From Bacteroidota bacterium (GTDB lineage Bacteria > Bacteroidota > Rhodothermia > JANXDC01), in NCBI GenBank assembly GCA_025998875.1, contig AP024675.1, forward strand, positions 1,771,549-1,835,548: 64,000 nucleotides of DNA, read 5' to 3'. The notes under the pieces were generated by a model. The model saw only the letters and a list, made by a program, of their open reading frames with translations. It was not told the origin of the DNA and did no database searches. Below, in pieces: positions 1 through 11,749 of this stretch; the stretch's first letter is position 1; each line of letters opens with the position of its first letter. Made by a program: the position numbers and the translations under genes.

Positions 1-1
1 C

Positions 2-958
2 CGGATCGAAGAGTTGCTGGCCGGATCCCGGGAGGGGCTTGAGGGGCTGGAGGAGAAGCGCCACCCCGCGGATTTCGCCCTCTGGAAGCGGGCCGAGCCC
101 GGACACCTGCTGCGCTGGCGCAGTCCATGGGGGATCGGTTACCCCGGCTGGCATATAGAATGCTCCGCGATGAGCATGCGCTACCTGGGTCCCCAGTTCG
201 ACATCCACGGGGGTGGGTTGGAAAATCAGTTCCCCCACCATGAATGCGAGATCGCCCAGAGCGAATCGGCCACGGGACAGGAGCCTTTTGTGCGCTACTG
301 GCTACACAACAACATGGTCACGGTGGGCGGGCAGAAAATGGGCAAGTCGCTGGGCAACGCGATCTCGCTCAAGCAGCTCTTCAGCGGGGACCACCCGCTC
401 CTGGAGCGTGGATATGCCCCCCAGGTGGTGCGCTTCTTCATTTTGCAGAGCCATTACCGCAGTCCGCTGGATTTTTCCAACGAAGCGCTCAAGGCCGCCG
501 AGCGGGGATGGGACACCCTCTCCGATGCGGTGCGTCTGCTCCAGGAGGCCCCTGCTGGGGAGGGGGCTTCCGTGGATACGGAGGCCTACCGGCAACGCCT
601 GGAAGCGGCCATGAACGACGACTGCAATACGGCACAGGCCCTGGCCGTGCTCTTTGAATTGCTCCGCGATGTGCGCTCCCGTATCCTCGCCGGCGAGGCG
701 CCCGGAAATCTGGATCAGGTCCGATTCCTGGTGCGCACCTGGCTTGGAGAGGTGCTCGGGCTGTGGCCGGAGCCGGTCTCCGGCCGGGAGGCCCACTCCC
801 GACTGCGCGCCCTGGTGGAGCTCGTGCTCGAGCTGCGCCAGCACGCCCGCCGGGAACGGCAGTGGGCGCTGGCCGATGCTATTCGGGATCGACTGACGGC
901 CATTGGCATTGAGGTGCAGGATACGCCCCAGGGCCCGGTGTGGCGTTTTCGTCCCTGA
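2..958 (+). CDS. cysS: Cysteinyl-tRNA synthetase, 3' part (5' end outside window)
   Basis: This class I synthetase charges tRNA-Cys. The frame is open from base 2, so only about the last 318 residues are present and the N-terminal Rossmann half is missing. The text shows the zinc-site stretch PGWHIECSAMS, the HGGG..FPHHE motif and the signature loop KMGKS, followed by the helical anticodon-binding domain. KMGKS in place of KMSKS is, as I recall, usual in Bacteroidota CysRS and not a defect. The gene ends with TGA and is followed by about 110 bases before the next start. Confidence 0.97.
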   Translation, partial: RIEELLAGSREGLEGLEEKRHPADFALWKRAEPGHLLRWRSPWGIGYPGWHIECSAMSMRYLGPQFDIHGGGLENQFPHHECEIAQSESATGQEPFVRYWLHNNMVTVGGQKMGKSLGNAISLKQLFSGDHPLLERGYAPQVVRFFILQSHYRSPLDFSNEALKAAERGWDTLSDAVRLLQEAPAGEGASVDTEAYRQRLEAAMNDDCNTAQALAVLFELLRDVRSRILAGEAPGNLDQVRFLVRTWLGEVLGLWPEPVSGREAHSRLRALVELVLELRQHARRERQWALADAIRDRLTAIGIEVQDTPQGPVWRFRP

Positions 959-1004
959 ATGCCGGCATGAAGCTTGTCTAGCCGCAGAGCGGCTGTGCCC
1001 GAAG

Positions 1005-1036
1005 TTGCGCAAGACGGGGTGGACGAATACTTTTAG
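1005..1036 (+). promoter_or_regulatory. Possible Bacteroidota-type promoter
   Basis: TTG at 1005-1007 is followed after 20 bases by TACTTTTA at 1028-1035, near the TTTG-N19/20-TAnnTTTG pattern. It lies about 35 bases before the GTG start of the YbhN-like gene. The -7 match is imperfect, so this is a weak call. Confidence 0.3.
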
Positions 1037-1069
1037 TGGCCATCGCCTGCTGCAGAAGGGGTCACAGGG

Positions 1070-2137
1070 GTGCTGGGATCTGACCATGAGCCTGCCCGAC
1101 GCCTCTCCAGCCGCCATCTCATTGTGCCGCTTGTACTGAGTCTCACAATGATGATCGTGCTGGCGGTCTGGTTCTATGAGCCGGGCACGTGGCGTCTGGT
1201 ATGGGGAGCTTTTGATATCCGATGGCTGGGGTTGGCCCTGCTGTTGCTTGGGGTCTCCGTGCTGTTGCGCGTGATGCGGCTGCGCTGGCTGCTGGGAGGG
1301 CGTCTTACGTCTCGGGCCGCCTGGCGTGTGCAGCTGTGGTGGGAGTTCGCCAGCACGGTCACGCCCTCTAGTATCGGAGGGGCGCCGGTGGCAATTTATT
1401 TTCTCGCCCGGGAGCGGGTAAGCGTGGGGGTGGCCTCTTCGGCGGCGCTTTCCGTGATGCTCTTTGAGCAGCTCTGGCTGAGCACGCTCCTGTTTGTCCT
1501 GTTTCTGGGCGCCTGGCATCTTTCGGTTGTGCCCTTCGGGGGGGCCGCAGGAGGAGCTTTCTCCCTGGCGCTGATGGTGCTCTGGGGATGGACGCTGTTG
1601 TTGGGGTATCTGCTCTTTGTGCGGCCGGACTGGCTTTCCTCCATCGGGCAGCGTATCTGTCGGATTGCGTTTCTGCGGCGCCATCAAGCCCTTGTGCGTC
1701 GGGAGCTGGAGGAACTGGTCAGACGCGCCCGCCAGCTGCGTCAGCGACCTGTGGGGTTTCTACTCAAGGGCTATGGCATTACGCTGGCCGCCTGGGTCGC
1801 CCGTCTGGGCGTGCTTCTGGCCGTGGTGGCCAGTTTGGTGCCCTCGGCGGACTGGAAACTGCTCTGTTTCCGGCAGGCCTTGCTGGTACTGGGCGGGCTC
1901 TTTGTGCCCACTCCCGGCGGCAGTGGGGGGGTGGAGGGATTGTTTATGCTCTTGGTGGCCCCGCTTCTGCCCCGCGTTTTCCGGGTGCCCGTGCTCGTGC
2001 TGTGGCGTTTTTTGACCTACTACGTCTTCCTCCTGAGCGGGATCACGCTGCTTACCCGTCACGTGCAACGACGAAGGCTGGCCCGCCCCCGGGGTAGGCT
2101 CTGGATTGCTTCCCGCACCGGCCATCCCGTCTCGTAA
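1070..2137 (+). CDS. YbhN/UPF0104-type integral membrane protein (LPG synthase TM-domain family)
   Basis: This 355-residue polytopic membrane protein has about eight hydrophobic segments, the first at residues 20-40. It resembles the flippase-like transmembrane region of lysylphosphatidylglycerol synthases but has no synthase domain. The family signature FVPTPGGSGGVEG lies near residue 280. GTG is taken as the start because AGAAGGGG sits about 8 bases upstream, although an in-frame GTG a little downstream is possible. Such proteins are thought to move lipids or glycolipids. The substrate cannot be read from the sequence. Confidence 0.8.
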   Translation: MLGSDHEPARRLSSRHLIVPLVLSLTMMIVLAVWFYEPGTWRLVWGAFDIRWLGLALLLLGVSVLLRVMRLRWLLGGRLTSRAAWRVQLWWEFASTVTPSSIGGAPVAIYFLARERVSVGVASSAALSVMLFEQLWLSTLLFVLFLGAWHLSVVPFGGAAGGAFSLALMVLWGWTLLLGYLLFVRPDWLSSIGQRICRIAFLRRHQALVRRELEELVRRARQLRQRPVGFLLKGYGITLAAWVARLGVLLAVVASLVPSADWKLLCFRQALLVLGGLFVPTPGGSGGVEGLFMLLVAPLLPRVFRVPVLVLWRFLTYYVFLLSGITLLTRHVQRRRLARPRGRLWIASRTGHPVS

Positions 2138-2190
2138 CGACTCCTTTCTCGGAGCCGTCCTCTGCGTGGTCCTCCGGAGGGAAGGTGACG

Positions 2191-2892
2191 ATGTCGCTCG
2201 GGCGCGCCCTGCGTCACTGGCTGTTTCCGGATCTATGTCTGGCCTGCGGAGAGCGGCTCTCCCCCTCTGAGGGGCGCATTTGTCTGTGCTGTCTGGCTAC
2301 CTGTCCACGGGTGGATCCGGAGTGTCGGGGACTTGTGGGATCCTGGACGTCTCGGGAGCTCAATCGGGTAACGGCGCTCTGGTCCTATGACGAGGAGCGG
2401 GTTCGGCGCATCGTGCACGGGCTCAAATACCAGGGCTTCTCCCGCCTGGCCCGCGAGCTGGGGCCTGTTCTGGCCAGACAGGTTCAGGGCTGGTTGCAGG
2501 AGACCGATGTGCTTGTGCCCGTTCCCCTGCATCCCCGAAGAGAGCGCGCCCGGGGGTTCAATCAGAGCGAGTTGCTGGCCCGGGCCGTGGGCGATGCGCT
2601 GGGGCTTGCGGTCTGGTCTGGCCTGGTGCGCGTTCGGTATACTCGCTCTCAGACCGGGTTGGGGCCCCGGGAGCGGACGGAAAACGTTCGGGGCGCTTTT
2701 CAGCTAAGGGACCGGGTTCCGGAGGGCCGCCTCTGGCTTGTGGACGATGTCCTTACCACCGGGGCCACGATGCTGGCCTGCGCGCAGGTCCTGCGGCGGG
2801 CCGGGGCCGAATGGGTGGGGGCTATCGCGTTGGCTGCGGTTCAGGGGAACATGGGGGAGTCGGTGCGCGTTTTCGCTGCGCCTCTTCCTTGA
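2191..2892 (+). CDS. comF: ComF family phosphoribosyltransferase-like protein
   Basis: The protein is about 233 residues. An N-terminal zinc-ribbon-like part with CLAC and CLCC pairs (residues 13-36) is followed by a type I phosphoribosyltransferase fold. The PRPP loop reads LWLVDDVLTTGAT near residue 180, and the RARGFNQSELLA stretch is typical of ComF/GntX. ComF proteins take part in DNA uptake in naturally competent bacteria, but many bacteria carry the gene without proven competence. ATG at 2191 is preferred over GTG at 2185 because the GGAGGG ribosome site is then 9 bases away. Confidence 0.9.
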   Translation: MSLGRALRHWLFPDLCLACGERLSPSEGRICLCCLATCPRVDPECRGLVGSWTSRELNRVTALWSYDEERVRRIVHGLKYQGFSRLARELGPVLARQVQGWLQETDVLVPVPLHPRRERARGFNQSELLARAVGDALGLAVWSGLVRVRYTRSQTGLGPRERTENVRGAFQLRDRVPEGRLWLVDDVLTTGATMLACAQVLRRAGAEWVGAIALAAVQGNMGESVRVFAAPLP

Positions 2893-2907
2893 AAGAAGGG
2901 AATTTCC

Positions 2908-4038
2908 ATGGGGGCACCGCAGGCCGGAAGGCGCGAACTCTTTTCCCGCCTGTTGCGGCAGGCCGAACGAGCCCATCGGCAGAGCCGTTTTGAGGAGGCC
3001 GCTCGGCTATACCAACAGGCTGCTCGATACGCCGGGGCCGATCCGGTCCGGCGCCTGCAGGCCTACCTGGGGGCCGGGCACGCGTTGCGGCTGGTGGGTC
3101 GATTCCGGATGGCGCTCCGATACTATGAGCGGGTTCGCGAGCTCGTGCTCGGATCCGACCAGGAAGGGTTCCTGGTGGATGCTTCCGTAGGAAGCGCTAT
3201 GGCCCTGCGGGCGCTGGGGGAGCTTGAGGAGGCGCGAAGGCGTTTTGAATCCGCGCTTCGTCACTACCAGGCCCAGGGGGACCTGGAAGGGCAGGCCTAC
3301 GTGCTCTGGAGTCTGGGGGGCACGCTACGGCTGATCGGGGATTTTGAGGCCGCCTTGCGGATCCTCCAGAAGGCGCTTCGGCTCTATGAACATTTGCGGG
3401 AGCCGGAAGCGGAGGCCTACGTGCGGTGTGCGCTGGGCGGGCTGAGCCGCATGCGGGGGCAGTACGAGGCTTCGCTTGCCTATTACGAAGAGGCCGAGCG
3501 CCTTATGCGTCGGAGCAGGGACGTATTCGGACAGGCCTATGCGGCCTGCGGCATCGCCAATGCGCACCGTATGCTCGGCAATTGGTCCGAGGCCTCCCGC
3601 TTCTTTGACCGCGCCCAGAGCCTCTATCGGCGTATCGGGGACCGGGTCAGTTACGCCTATACGCTCTGGGGCGAGGGGACGTTGCAGAAGGTGCGGGGTG
3701 AGCATGCGCAGGCCCGGGATCGATTCCGTCAGGCGGCCGTTCTGTTCAGGGCTACCGAGGACGATCGCGGCCTGGCCTATGTCTATCTGGGTCTGGCGGA
3801 ATTGATCCTGCTCGAGGGGAGAAGCGTAAATCAGGCCCGTCGTTATGTGCAGGCCGCCATGAGGCGCACCGAACGGCACGGGTATCGATTCGAGCGCCTG
3901 CATGCCGATGTGCTTGCGTTGTGGCTGGAGGGGGGGCCTCATCCGGAGGCCTGGCAGGCGCTGTGTGCGGCCTATCGGGCCTGCGGATCCCGCTGGATGG
4001 AGCAAATCAGGCCGGAGTTGCCGTTGAATATCCCTTGA
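2908..4038 (+). CDS. Tetratricopeptide-repeat protein
   Basis: This 376-residue soluble protein is built almost wholly of TPR units of about 40 residues, with repeated GxAxRxLGxxxxA and ALRxYexA patterns from about residue 10 to 340. It has no signal peptide, kinase or DNA-binding part. TPR arrays are protein-binding scaffolds, and the partner is unknown. It follows comF by 15 bases and has AAAGAAGGG before the ATG, so it probably belongs to the same transcript. Confidence 0.85.
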   Translation: MGAPQAGRRELFSRLLRQAERAHRQSRFEEAARLYQQAARYAGADPVRRLQAYLGAGHALRLVGRFRMALRYYERVRELVLGSDQEGFLVDASVGSAMALRALGELEEARRRFESALRHYQAQGDLEGQAYVLWSLGGTLRLIGDFEAALRILQKALRLYEHLREPEAEAYVRCALGGLSRMRGQYEASLAYYEEAERLMRRSRDVFGQAYAACGIANAHRMLGNWSEASRFFDRAQSLYRRIGDRVSYAYTLWGEGTLQKVRGEHAQARDRFRQAAVLFRATEDDRGLAYVYLGLAELILLEGRSVNQARRYVQAAMRRTERHGYRFERLHADVLALWLEGGPHPEAWQALCAAYRACGSRWMEQIRPELPLNIP

Positions 4039-4069
4039 TCCTGCGCCGGGCGCTGGCGGTGTTTGCGGC

Positions 4070-4101
4070 TTGACAAGCTCTTCGGGGTGGGGTTAACTTT
4101 G
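4070..4101 (+). promoter_or_regulatory. Upstream promoter of the tRNA-secE-rpoBC block
   Basis: TTGACA at 4070-4075 is followed after 17 bases by TTAACT. Read the Bacteroidota way, TTG is followed after 21 bases by TAACTTTG (4094-4101). Both readings place transcription start before the tRNA array. Confidence 0.6.
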
Positions 4102-4119
4102 CTGACGCGTTCGTTGGGA

Positions 4120-4151
4120 TTTGGCCTTCTGTTGCGAAGGGGTTATCTTTG
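4120..4151 (+). promoter_or_regulatory. Second, proximal promoter of the tRNA array
   Basis: TTTG at 4120-4123, 20 bases, then TATCTTTG at 4144-4151. This matches the Bacteroidota -33/-7 consensus exactly in the -7 element and lies only 10 bases before the first tRNA. Confidence 0.7.
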
Positions 4152-4161
4152 CGCTCCTGAG

Positions 4162-4234
4162 GCTGGCGTAGCTCAACGGGTAGAGCGGCTGACTTGTAAT
4201 CAGCAGGTTAAGGGTTCGAGTCCCTTCGCCAGCT
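4162..4234 (+). tRNA. tRNA-Thr (anticodon TGT)
   Basis: A 73-base cloverleaf. Acceptor GCTGGCG pairs with CGCCAGC, the anticodon stem GCTGA/TCAGC encloses CTTGTAA, and the T loop is TTCGAGT. CCA is not encoded. It is the first of six tRNAs. Confidence 0.97.
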
Positions 4235-4256
4235 CCGTCGGTGCGCGCATGCAGTG

Positions 4257-4340
4257 GGGCAGGTACCGAAGCGGCCAAACGGGGCAGACTGTAAATCTGC
4301 TGGCGTCATGCCTTCGGAGGTTCGAATCCTCCCCTGCCCA
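4257..4340 (+). tRNA. tRNA-Tyr (anticodon GTA)
   Basis: An 84-base class II tRNA with a long variable arm. Acceptor GGGCAGG pairs with CCTGCCC, the anticodon loop is CTGTAAA, the T stem GGAGG/CCTCC, and the discriminator base is A. Confidence 0.97.
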
Positions 4341-4351
4341 CGGGCAGACAG

Positions 4352-4424
4352 GCGGGTGTAGCTCAGCTGGTAGAGCGCGAGCCTTCCAAGCTCGTGGTCG
4401 CGGGTTCGAGTCCCGTCGCCCGCT
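4352..4424 (+). tRNA. tRNA-Gly (anticodon TCC)
   Basis: 73 bases. Acceptor GCGGGTG pairs with CGCCCGC (one G-T pair), anticodon stem CGAGC/GCTCG encloses CTTCCAA, and the discriminator is T as usual for tRNA-Gly. Confidence 0.97.
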
Positions 4425-4435
4425 CCTGATGATGG

Positions 4436-4508
<73 letters not shown>

Positions 4509-4516
4509 CCCGCTGT

Positions 4517-4589
4517 ACGGGTGTAGCTCAACTGGTAGAGCAGCGGTCTCCAAAACCGCAGGTTGGGGGTTCGAGTCCCTCCACCCGTG
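4517..4589 (+). tRNA. tRNA-Trp (anticodon CCA)
   Basis: 73 bases. Acceptor ACGGGTG pairs with CACCCGT (with a G-T pair), anticodon stem GCGGT/ACCGC encloses CTCCAAA, and G is the discriminator. tRNA-Trp next to secE is a conserved arrangement in many bacteria. Confidence 0.97.
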
Positions 4590-4597
4590 CCCGTTGA

Positions 4598-4668
4598 GGC
4601 GACGTGGCCGAGTGGTCAGGCAGAGGTCTGCAAAACCTCCTACGGCGGTTCGAATCCGCCCGTCGCCT
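4598..4668 (+). tRNA. tRNA-Cys (anticodon GCA)
   Basis: 71 bases. Acceptor GGCGACG pairs with CGTCGCC, anticodon stem GAGGT/ACCTC encloses CTGCAAA, and T is the discriminator, as expected for Cys. Confidence 0.96.
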
Positions 4669-4703
4669 CCAGCGCCATCTCAACACAAAAGGAGCCCGCT
4701 CCG

Positions 4704-4886
4704 ATGCAAAAAATCCGACAGTTCTTCGAGGATGTCCTGCGGGAAATGGGCAAGGTGAACTGGCCCACCCAGAAAGAGCTGCGGGACAGCACGGCGGTGG
4801 TGCTCATCTTTTCCCTCCTGTTGAGCGTCTTCATCTTCGCTGTAGATGAGGTCTTCACGTTGGCGCTGGAGGCCATTCTGCGATAA
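4704..4886 (+). CDS. secE: Preprotein translocase subunit SecE
   Basis: This 60-residue protein is the short single-span form of SecE, part of the SecYEG channel in the inner membrane. It starts MQKIRQFFEDVLREMGKV and carries the conserved amphipathic stretch with NWPT, then one transmembrane helix at about residues 33-55. AAGGAG lies 9 bases before the ATG. It follows the tRNA-Cys gene and precedes nusG by 10 bases, which is the standard secE-nusG order. Confidence 0.95.
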   Translation: MQKIRQFFEDVLREMGKVNWPTQKELRDSTAVVLIFSLLLSVFIFAVDEVFTLALEAILR

Positions 4887-4896
4887 AGTATTCGAG

Positions 4897-5460
4897 ATGT
4901 CTATGGCTCAGACGACCGAAGGGTTGCGCAAGTGGTATGTGGTCAGGACCCGCACGGGTCAGGAGAAGAAGTTCATCGCCTATATGGAGCATGAGCTCAG
5001 GCGCTCTCCAAGCCTGCAGGAGAAGGTAGGGCAGATTCTGTTGCCCTCCGAAACGGTCGTGGAGGTGCGGGGAGGGAAGAAGCGTACTCGGGAACGGGCC
5101 TTCTTTCCCAGCTACGTGCTCATCGAGGCGGTGCTGGATAATGAGGTCAAGCACGTGGTGCTCAACTCCAGCGCCGTGCTCGGTTTTCTCTCTACGGGCA
5201 ACGAGCCCACCCCGCTGCGGCCCGAGGAGGTCAATCGGATTCTGGGTCGGGTAGATGAGGTCCGTCAGATGGGGGTGGTGGAGGTGCCCTTCCGGCTTGG
5301 GGAGTGGGTGCGCATCACGGGGGGGCCGTTTCAGGACTTCGAAGGCACGGTGGAGGAAATCAATCCCGAGAAGATGAAGGTCAAGGTGATGGTCTCCATC
5401 TTCGGCCGCAAAACCCCCGTTGAGGTGGACTTCTCCCAGGTGCGCGCGCAGGAGGAATGA
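4897..5460 (+). CDS. nusG: Transcription termination/antitermination factor NusG
   Basis: This 187-residue protein binds RNA polymerase and modulates elongation, Rho-dependent termination and coupling to ribosomes. The NGN domain begins at KWYVVRTRTGQEKK (about residue 12) and includes the FFPSYVLIE strand. The C-terminal KOW domain begins at about residue 130 (GEWVRITGGPFQDFEG). A second ATG two codons downstream is also possible. The 134 bases between nusG and rplK hold no gene that I can see and probably form an untranslated leader. Confidence 0.97.
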   Translation: MSMAQTTEGLRKWYVVRTRTGQEKKFIAYMEHELRRSPSLQEKVGQILLPSETVVEVRGGKKRTRERAFFPSYVLIEAVLDNEVKHVVLNSSAVLGFLSTGNEPTPLRPEEVNRILGRVDEVRQMGVVEVPFRLGEWVRITGGPFQDFEGTVEEINPEKMKVKVMVSIFGRKTPVEVDFSQVRAQEE

Positions 5461-5594
5461 ACGCGATCGTGCACGTCCCTGTGTCTTCCGGGTGCCACGC
5501 CCGCCGGTCCTCTCGGGGTGGTCGGAAGAGGGCTTCTCGCAGGGAAACGGCGCGTGGGAATAGATCCGTGGACACCAGATAAGCAGCGGACATT

Positions 5595-6020
5595 ATGGCC
5601 AAGAAAGTCGTCGGATACGTCAAGCTGCAGATCCCGGCGGGGGAGGCCACACCGGCCCCGCCTGTGGGTCCGGCCCTGGGTCAGCGCGGCATTAACATCA
5701 TGGAGTTCTGTAAGCAGTTCAATGCCAGGACCCAGGATAAAAAGGGGCTTATCGTCCCCGTCGTAATCACGGTCTATGCGGATAAGTCCTTCAGCTTCAT
5801 TGTCAAGACCCCTCCGGCTCCGGTGTTGCTCAAGAAGGCCGCGGGCATCGAGAAGGGATCCTCGGAGCCCAACCGGGCCAAGGTGGGCACGGTCACCTGG
5901 AAGCAGATCCGGGAGATCGCCGAGATCAAGATGCCCGACCTGAACACGGACTCCATCGAGGCGGCCATGCGCATGATCGCCGGCACGGCCCGGAGCATGG
6001 GGATTACCGTGGTGGATTGA
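5595..6020 (+). CDS. rplK: 50S ribosomal protein L11
   Basis: L11, 141 residues and full length, helps form the GTPase-associated centre of the large subunit. The N-terminal domain has the proline-rich [16 protein letters not shown], and the C-terminal RNA-binding domain ends RSMGITVVD. It opens the rplK-rplA-rplJ-rplL run. Its stop is 44 bases before the rplA start. Confidence 0.98.
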   Translation: MAKKVVGYVKLQIPAGEATPAPPVGPALGQRGINIMEFCKQFNARTQDKKGLIVPVVITVYADKSFSFIVKTPPAPVLLKKAAGIEKGSSEPNRAKVGTVTWKQIREIAEIKMPDLNTDSIEAAMRMIAGTARSMGITVVD

Positions 6021-6064
6021 TGGCGGAAGACGGCTATGCCGTCGCTAAAGACCGCGGAGGAGCT

Positions 6065-6763
6065 ATGCCAAAACGTGGGAAGAAGTACCTGGAGGCGCTC
6101 AAGAAGATCGATCCAGAGCGGGAGTACAGCCTTGAAGAGGCGGCCCGACTGGTCAAGGAGATCTCCTATGCCCGTTTTGATGCGTCCGTGGACATGGACG
6201 TGCGCTTGGGGGTAGACCCCCGTCACGCCGATCAGGTGGTGCGCGGTTCTGTGGTCCTGCCTCATGGCACCGGGCGCACCGTGCGGGTGCTCGTGCTCGC
6301 AAACCCGGCCAAGCAGGATGAGGCCCGCGCCGCGGGGGCTGATTATGTGGGGCTGGAGGAGTACATCCAGAAGATCCAGGAGGGCTGGACGGACGTGGAT
6401 GTGATCATTGCCACGCCGGATGTGATGCCCCAGCTGGGTCGACTGGGTAAAATCCTGGGCCCCCGGGGGCTGATGCCCAACCCGAAAAGTGGCACCGTGA
6501 CGATGGATGTGGCCCAGGCGGTGCAGGCCGTCAAGGCGGGGCGTATCGAGTTCCGCGTCGACCGCTACGGCATCATTCACACCAGCATCGGTCGCGTCTC
6601 GTTTCCTGCCGAGCACCTGGTGGAGAACGCCAGGGCGCTGCTGAAGGAGATCTTGCGGCTTCGGCCCCCGGCGGCCAAGGGGGCTTACGTGCGCTCCCTG
6701 TACATGGCCCCCACCATGGGTCCGAGCATCAAGATCAATCGAGCGGTGCTGCAGAACCTCTAA
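6065..6763 (+). CDS. rplA: 50S ribosomal protein L1
   Basis: L1, 232 residues, forms the L1 stalk near the E site. ATG at 6065 ([16 protein letters not shown]) is chosen because GGAGG lies just before it. An upstream in-frame ATG would add 16 residues not typical of L1. The conserved [15 protein letters not shown] and the terminal TMGPSIKIN are both present. In many bacteria L1 represses its own rplKA message. I could not identify the mRNA mimic here. Confidence 0.98.
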   Translation: MPKRGKKYLEALKKIDPEREYSLEEAARLVKEISYARFDASVDMDVRLGVDPRHADQVVRGSVVLPHGTGRTVRVLVLANPAKQDEARAAGADYVGLEEYIQKIQEGWTDVDVIIATPDVMPQLGRLGKILGPRGLMPNPKSGTVTMDVAQAVQAVKAGRIEFRVDRYGIIHTSIGRVSFPAEHLVENARALLKEILRLRPPAAKGAYVRSLYMAPTMGPSIKINRAVLQNL

Positions 6764-6781
6764 GGTGGCGAGGAAAAGGCG

Positions 6782-7303
6782 ATGAATCGCGCGGAGAAAA
6801 CCCAGCTCATCGAGCAGCTGGTCGACAGGATCCAGAGGGCAGAGGGCATCTACGTGGCCGATTTTACGGGCATGACGGTGCTCGAGGAGTGGGAGCTCCG
6901 GCGCGCCTTCCGGAAGGCGAAGGTGGAATACCGGGTGGTCAAGAACACCCTGCTGCGTATCGCCCTGGAGCGTGTCGGGGGACATGAGGGGCTGTTGCCC
7001 TATCTGAATGGACAGACGGCCGTGGCCTTTGGCTACGAGGATCCTGTCGCGCCGGCGCGGGTGATCAAAGAATACGTACAGCAGAACCCCAAGCTGCGCC
7101 TGAAGGCGGCCAGCCTCGGTGGCGATGTCTTTGACGGCTCGCAGCTGGAGGTCCTGGCCAGCATGAAATCCCGGCAGGAGCTCATTGGGGATATCGTCGG
7201 GCTTCTGCTTTCGCCCATGCACCAGGTGCTGGGCGCGCTCACCGCACCTGGATCGACCCTCGTGGGCGCTTTGCGTGCCCTTTCTGAACGAGAGGCAGCC
7301 TAA
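6782..7303 (+). CDS. rplJ: 50S ribosomal protein L10
   Basis: L10, 173 residues, anchors L7/L12 dimers to the ribosome. The N-terminal domain shows EGIYVADFTGMTV and the RVVKNTLLRIA stretch, and the C-terminal helix carries the L12-binding region. It begins only 18 bases after rplA, so there is no room for the long structured L10 leader that some bacteria use for autoregulation. Confidence 0.98.
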   Translation: MNRAEKTQLIEQLVDRIQRAEGIYVADFTGMTVLEEWELRRAFRKAKVEYRVVKNTLLRIALERVGGHEGLLPYLNGQTAVAFGYEDPVAPARVIKEYVQQNPKLRLKAASLGGDVFDGSQLEVLASMKSRQELIGDIVGLLLSPMHQVLGALTAPGSTLVGALRALSEREAA

Positions 7304-7329
7304 CCTGAAACAAAGAGGAGTTGATACCC

Positions 7330-7713
7330 ATGGCAGACCTGCAAGCCCTTGCCGAACAGCTCGTCAATCTGACCATCAAAGAGGCCAACGAGCTGGCCAA
7401 GATCCTCGAAGAGCAATACGGCATCAAGCCGGCTGCGGCTGCGGTGGCCGTTGCGGCGGCCCCCGCGGCGGGCGGCGCCGCAGAGGCGGCCGTGGAGGAA
7501 AAGACGGAATTCGACGTCATCCTCAAAAACCCCGGCCCGAACAAAATCAACGTGATCAAGGAAGTGCGCGCCATCACGGGCCTGGGCCTCACAGAGGCCA
7601 AGGCGCTCGTCGATGGAGCCCCCAAACCGGTCAAGGAGGGCATCTCCAAGCAGGAGGCCGAGGAGATCGCCAAGAAACTCCGGGATGCCGGTGCGGAAGT
7701 GGAAATCAAGTAA
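7330..7713 (+). CDS. rplL: 50S ribosomal protein L7/L12
   Basis: The flexible stalk protein, 127 residues, recruits translation factors. It has an N-terminal dimerisation helix, an Ala/Gly-rich hinge at about residues 36-53, and a C-terminal domain with EKTEFDVIL and KVIKEVR-like [20 protein letters not shown] lies 9 bases before ATG 7330, which is why this start is preferred over the in-frame TTG at 7321. Confidence 0.98.
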   Translation: MADLQALAEQLVNLTIKEANELAKILEEQYGIKPAAAAVAVAAAPAAGGAAEAAVEEKTEFDVILKNPGPNKINVIKEVRAITGLGLTEAKALVDGAPKPVKEGISKQEAEEIAKKLRDAGAEVEIK

Positions 7714-7745
7714 GCGTGCTTCGAACGACATCTCCGGGCGCGGCT

Positions 7746-7773
7746 CTCGGCTCCGGGTGCACCCGGAGCCGAG
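7746..7773 (+). terminator. Perfect 28-base palindrome between rplL and rpoB (attenuator or partial terminator)
   Basis: CTCGGCTCCGGG pairs without mismatch with CCCGGAGCCGAG around a TGCA loop, and a few flanking CGG/CCG pairs can extend it. Only four Ts (7781-7784) follow after GCCGCCC, so it may be a weak terminator. That would lower polymerase-subunit expression relative to ribosomal proteins, as the rplL-rpoB attenuator does in E. coli. The sequence supports the hairpin. The function is inferred. Confidence 0.6.
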
Positions 7774-7877
7774 GCCGCCCTTTTGTGTCTGCGGTGCGGA
7801 ACCACCGCCGGCCCGAGCCGGTTTGTAAGGGAGCATTTCGGTTTGCGCGTGAACCCGAACCATCGTCGTGAGCCAAC

Positions 7878-11732
<3,855 letters not shown>

Positions 11733-11749
11733 AAAAGGAGGGTACAGCC

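Noticed and set aside
341-355. KMGKS in place of KMSKS in CysRS as a damaged active site
   Set aside because: As I recall this variant is usual in Bacteroidota CysRS, and the rest of the motif context is intact.
979-997. AGCCGC-AGA-GCGGCT hairpin after cysS as a terminator
   Set aside because: The stem is short and no T run follows.
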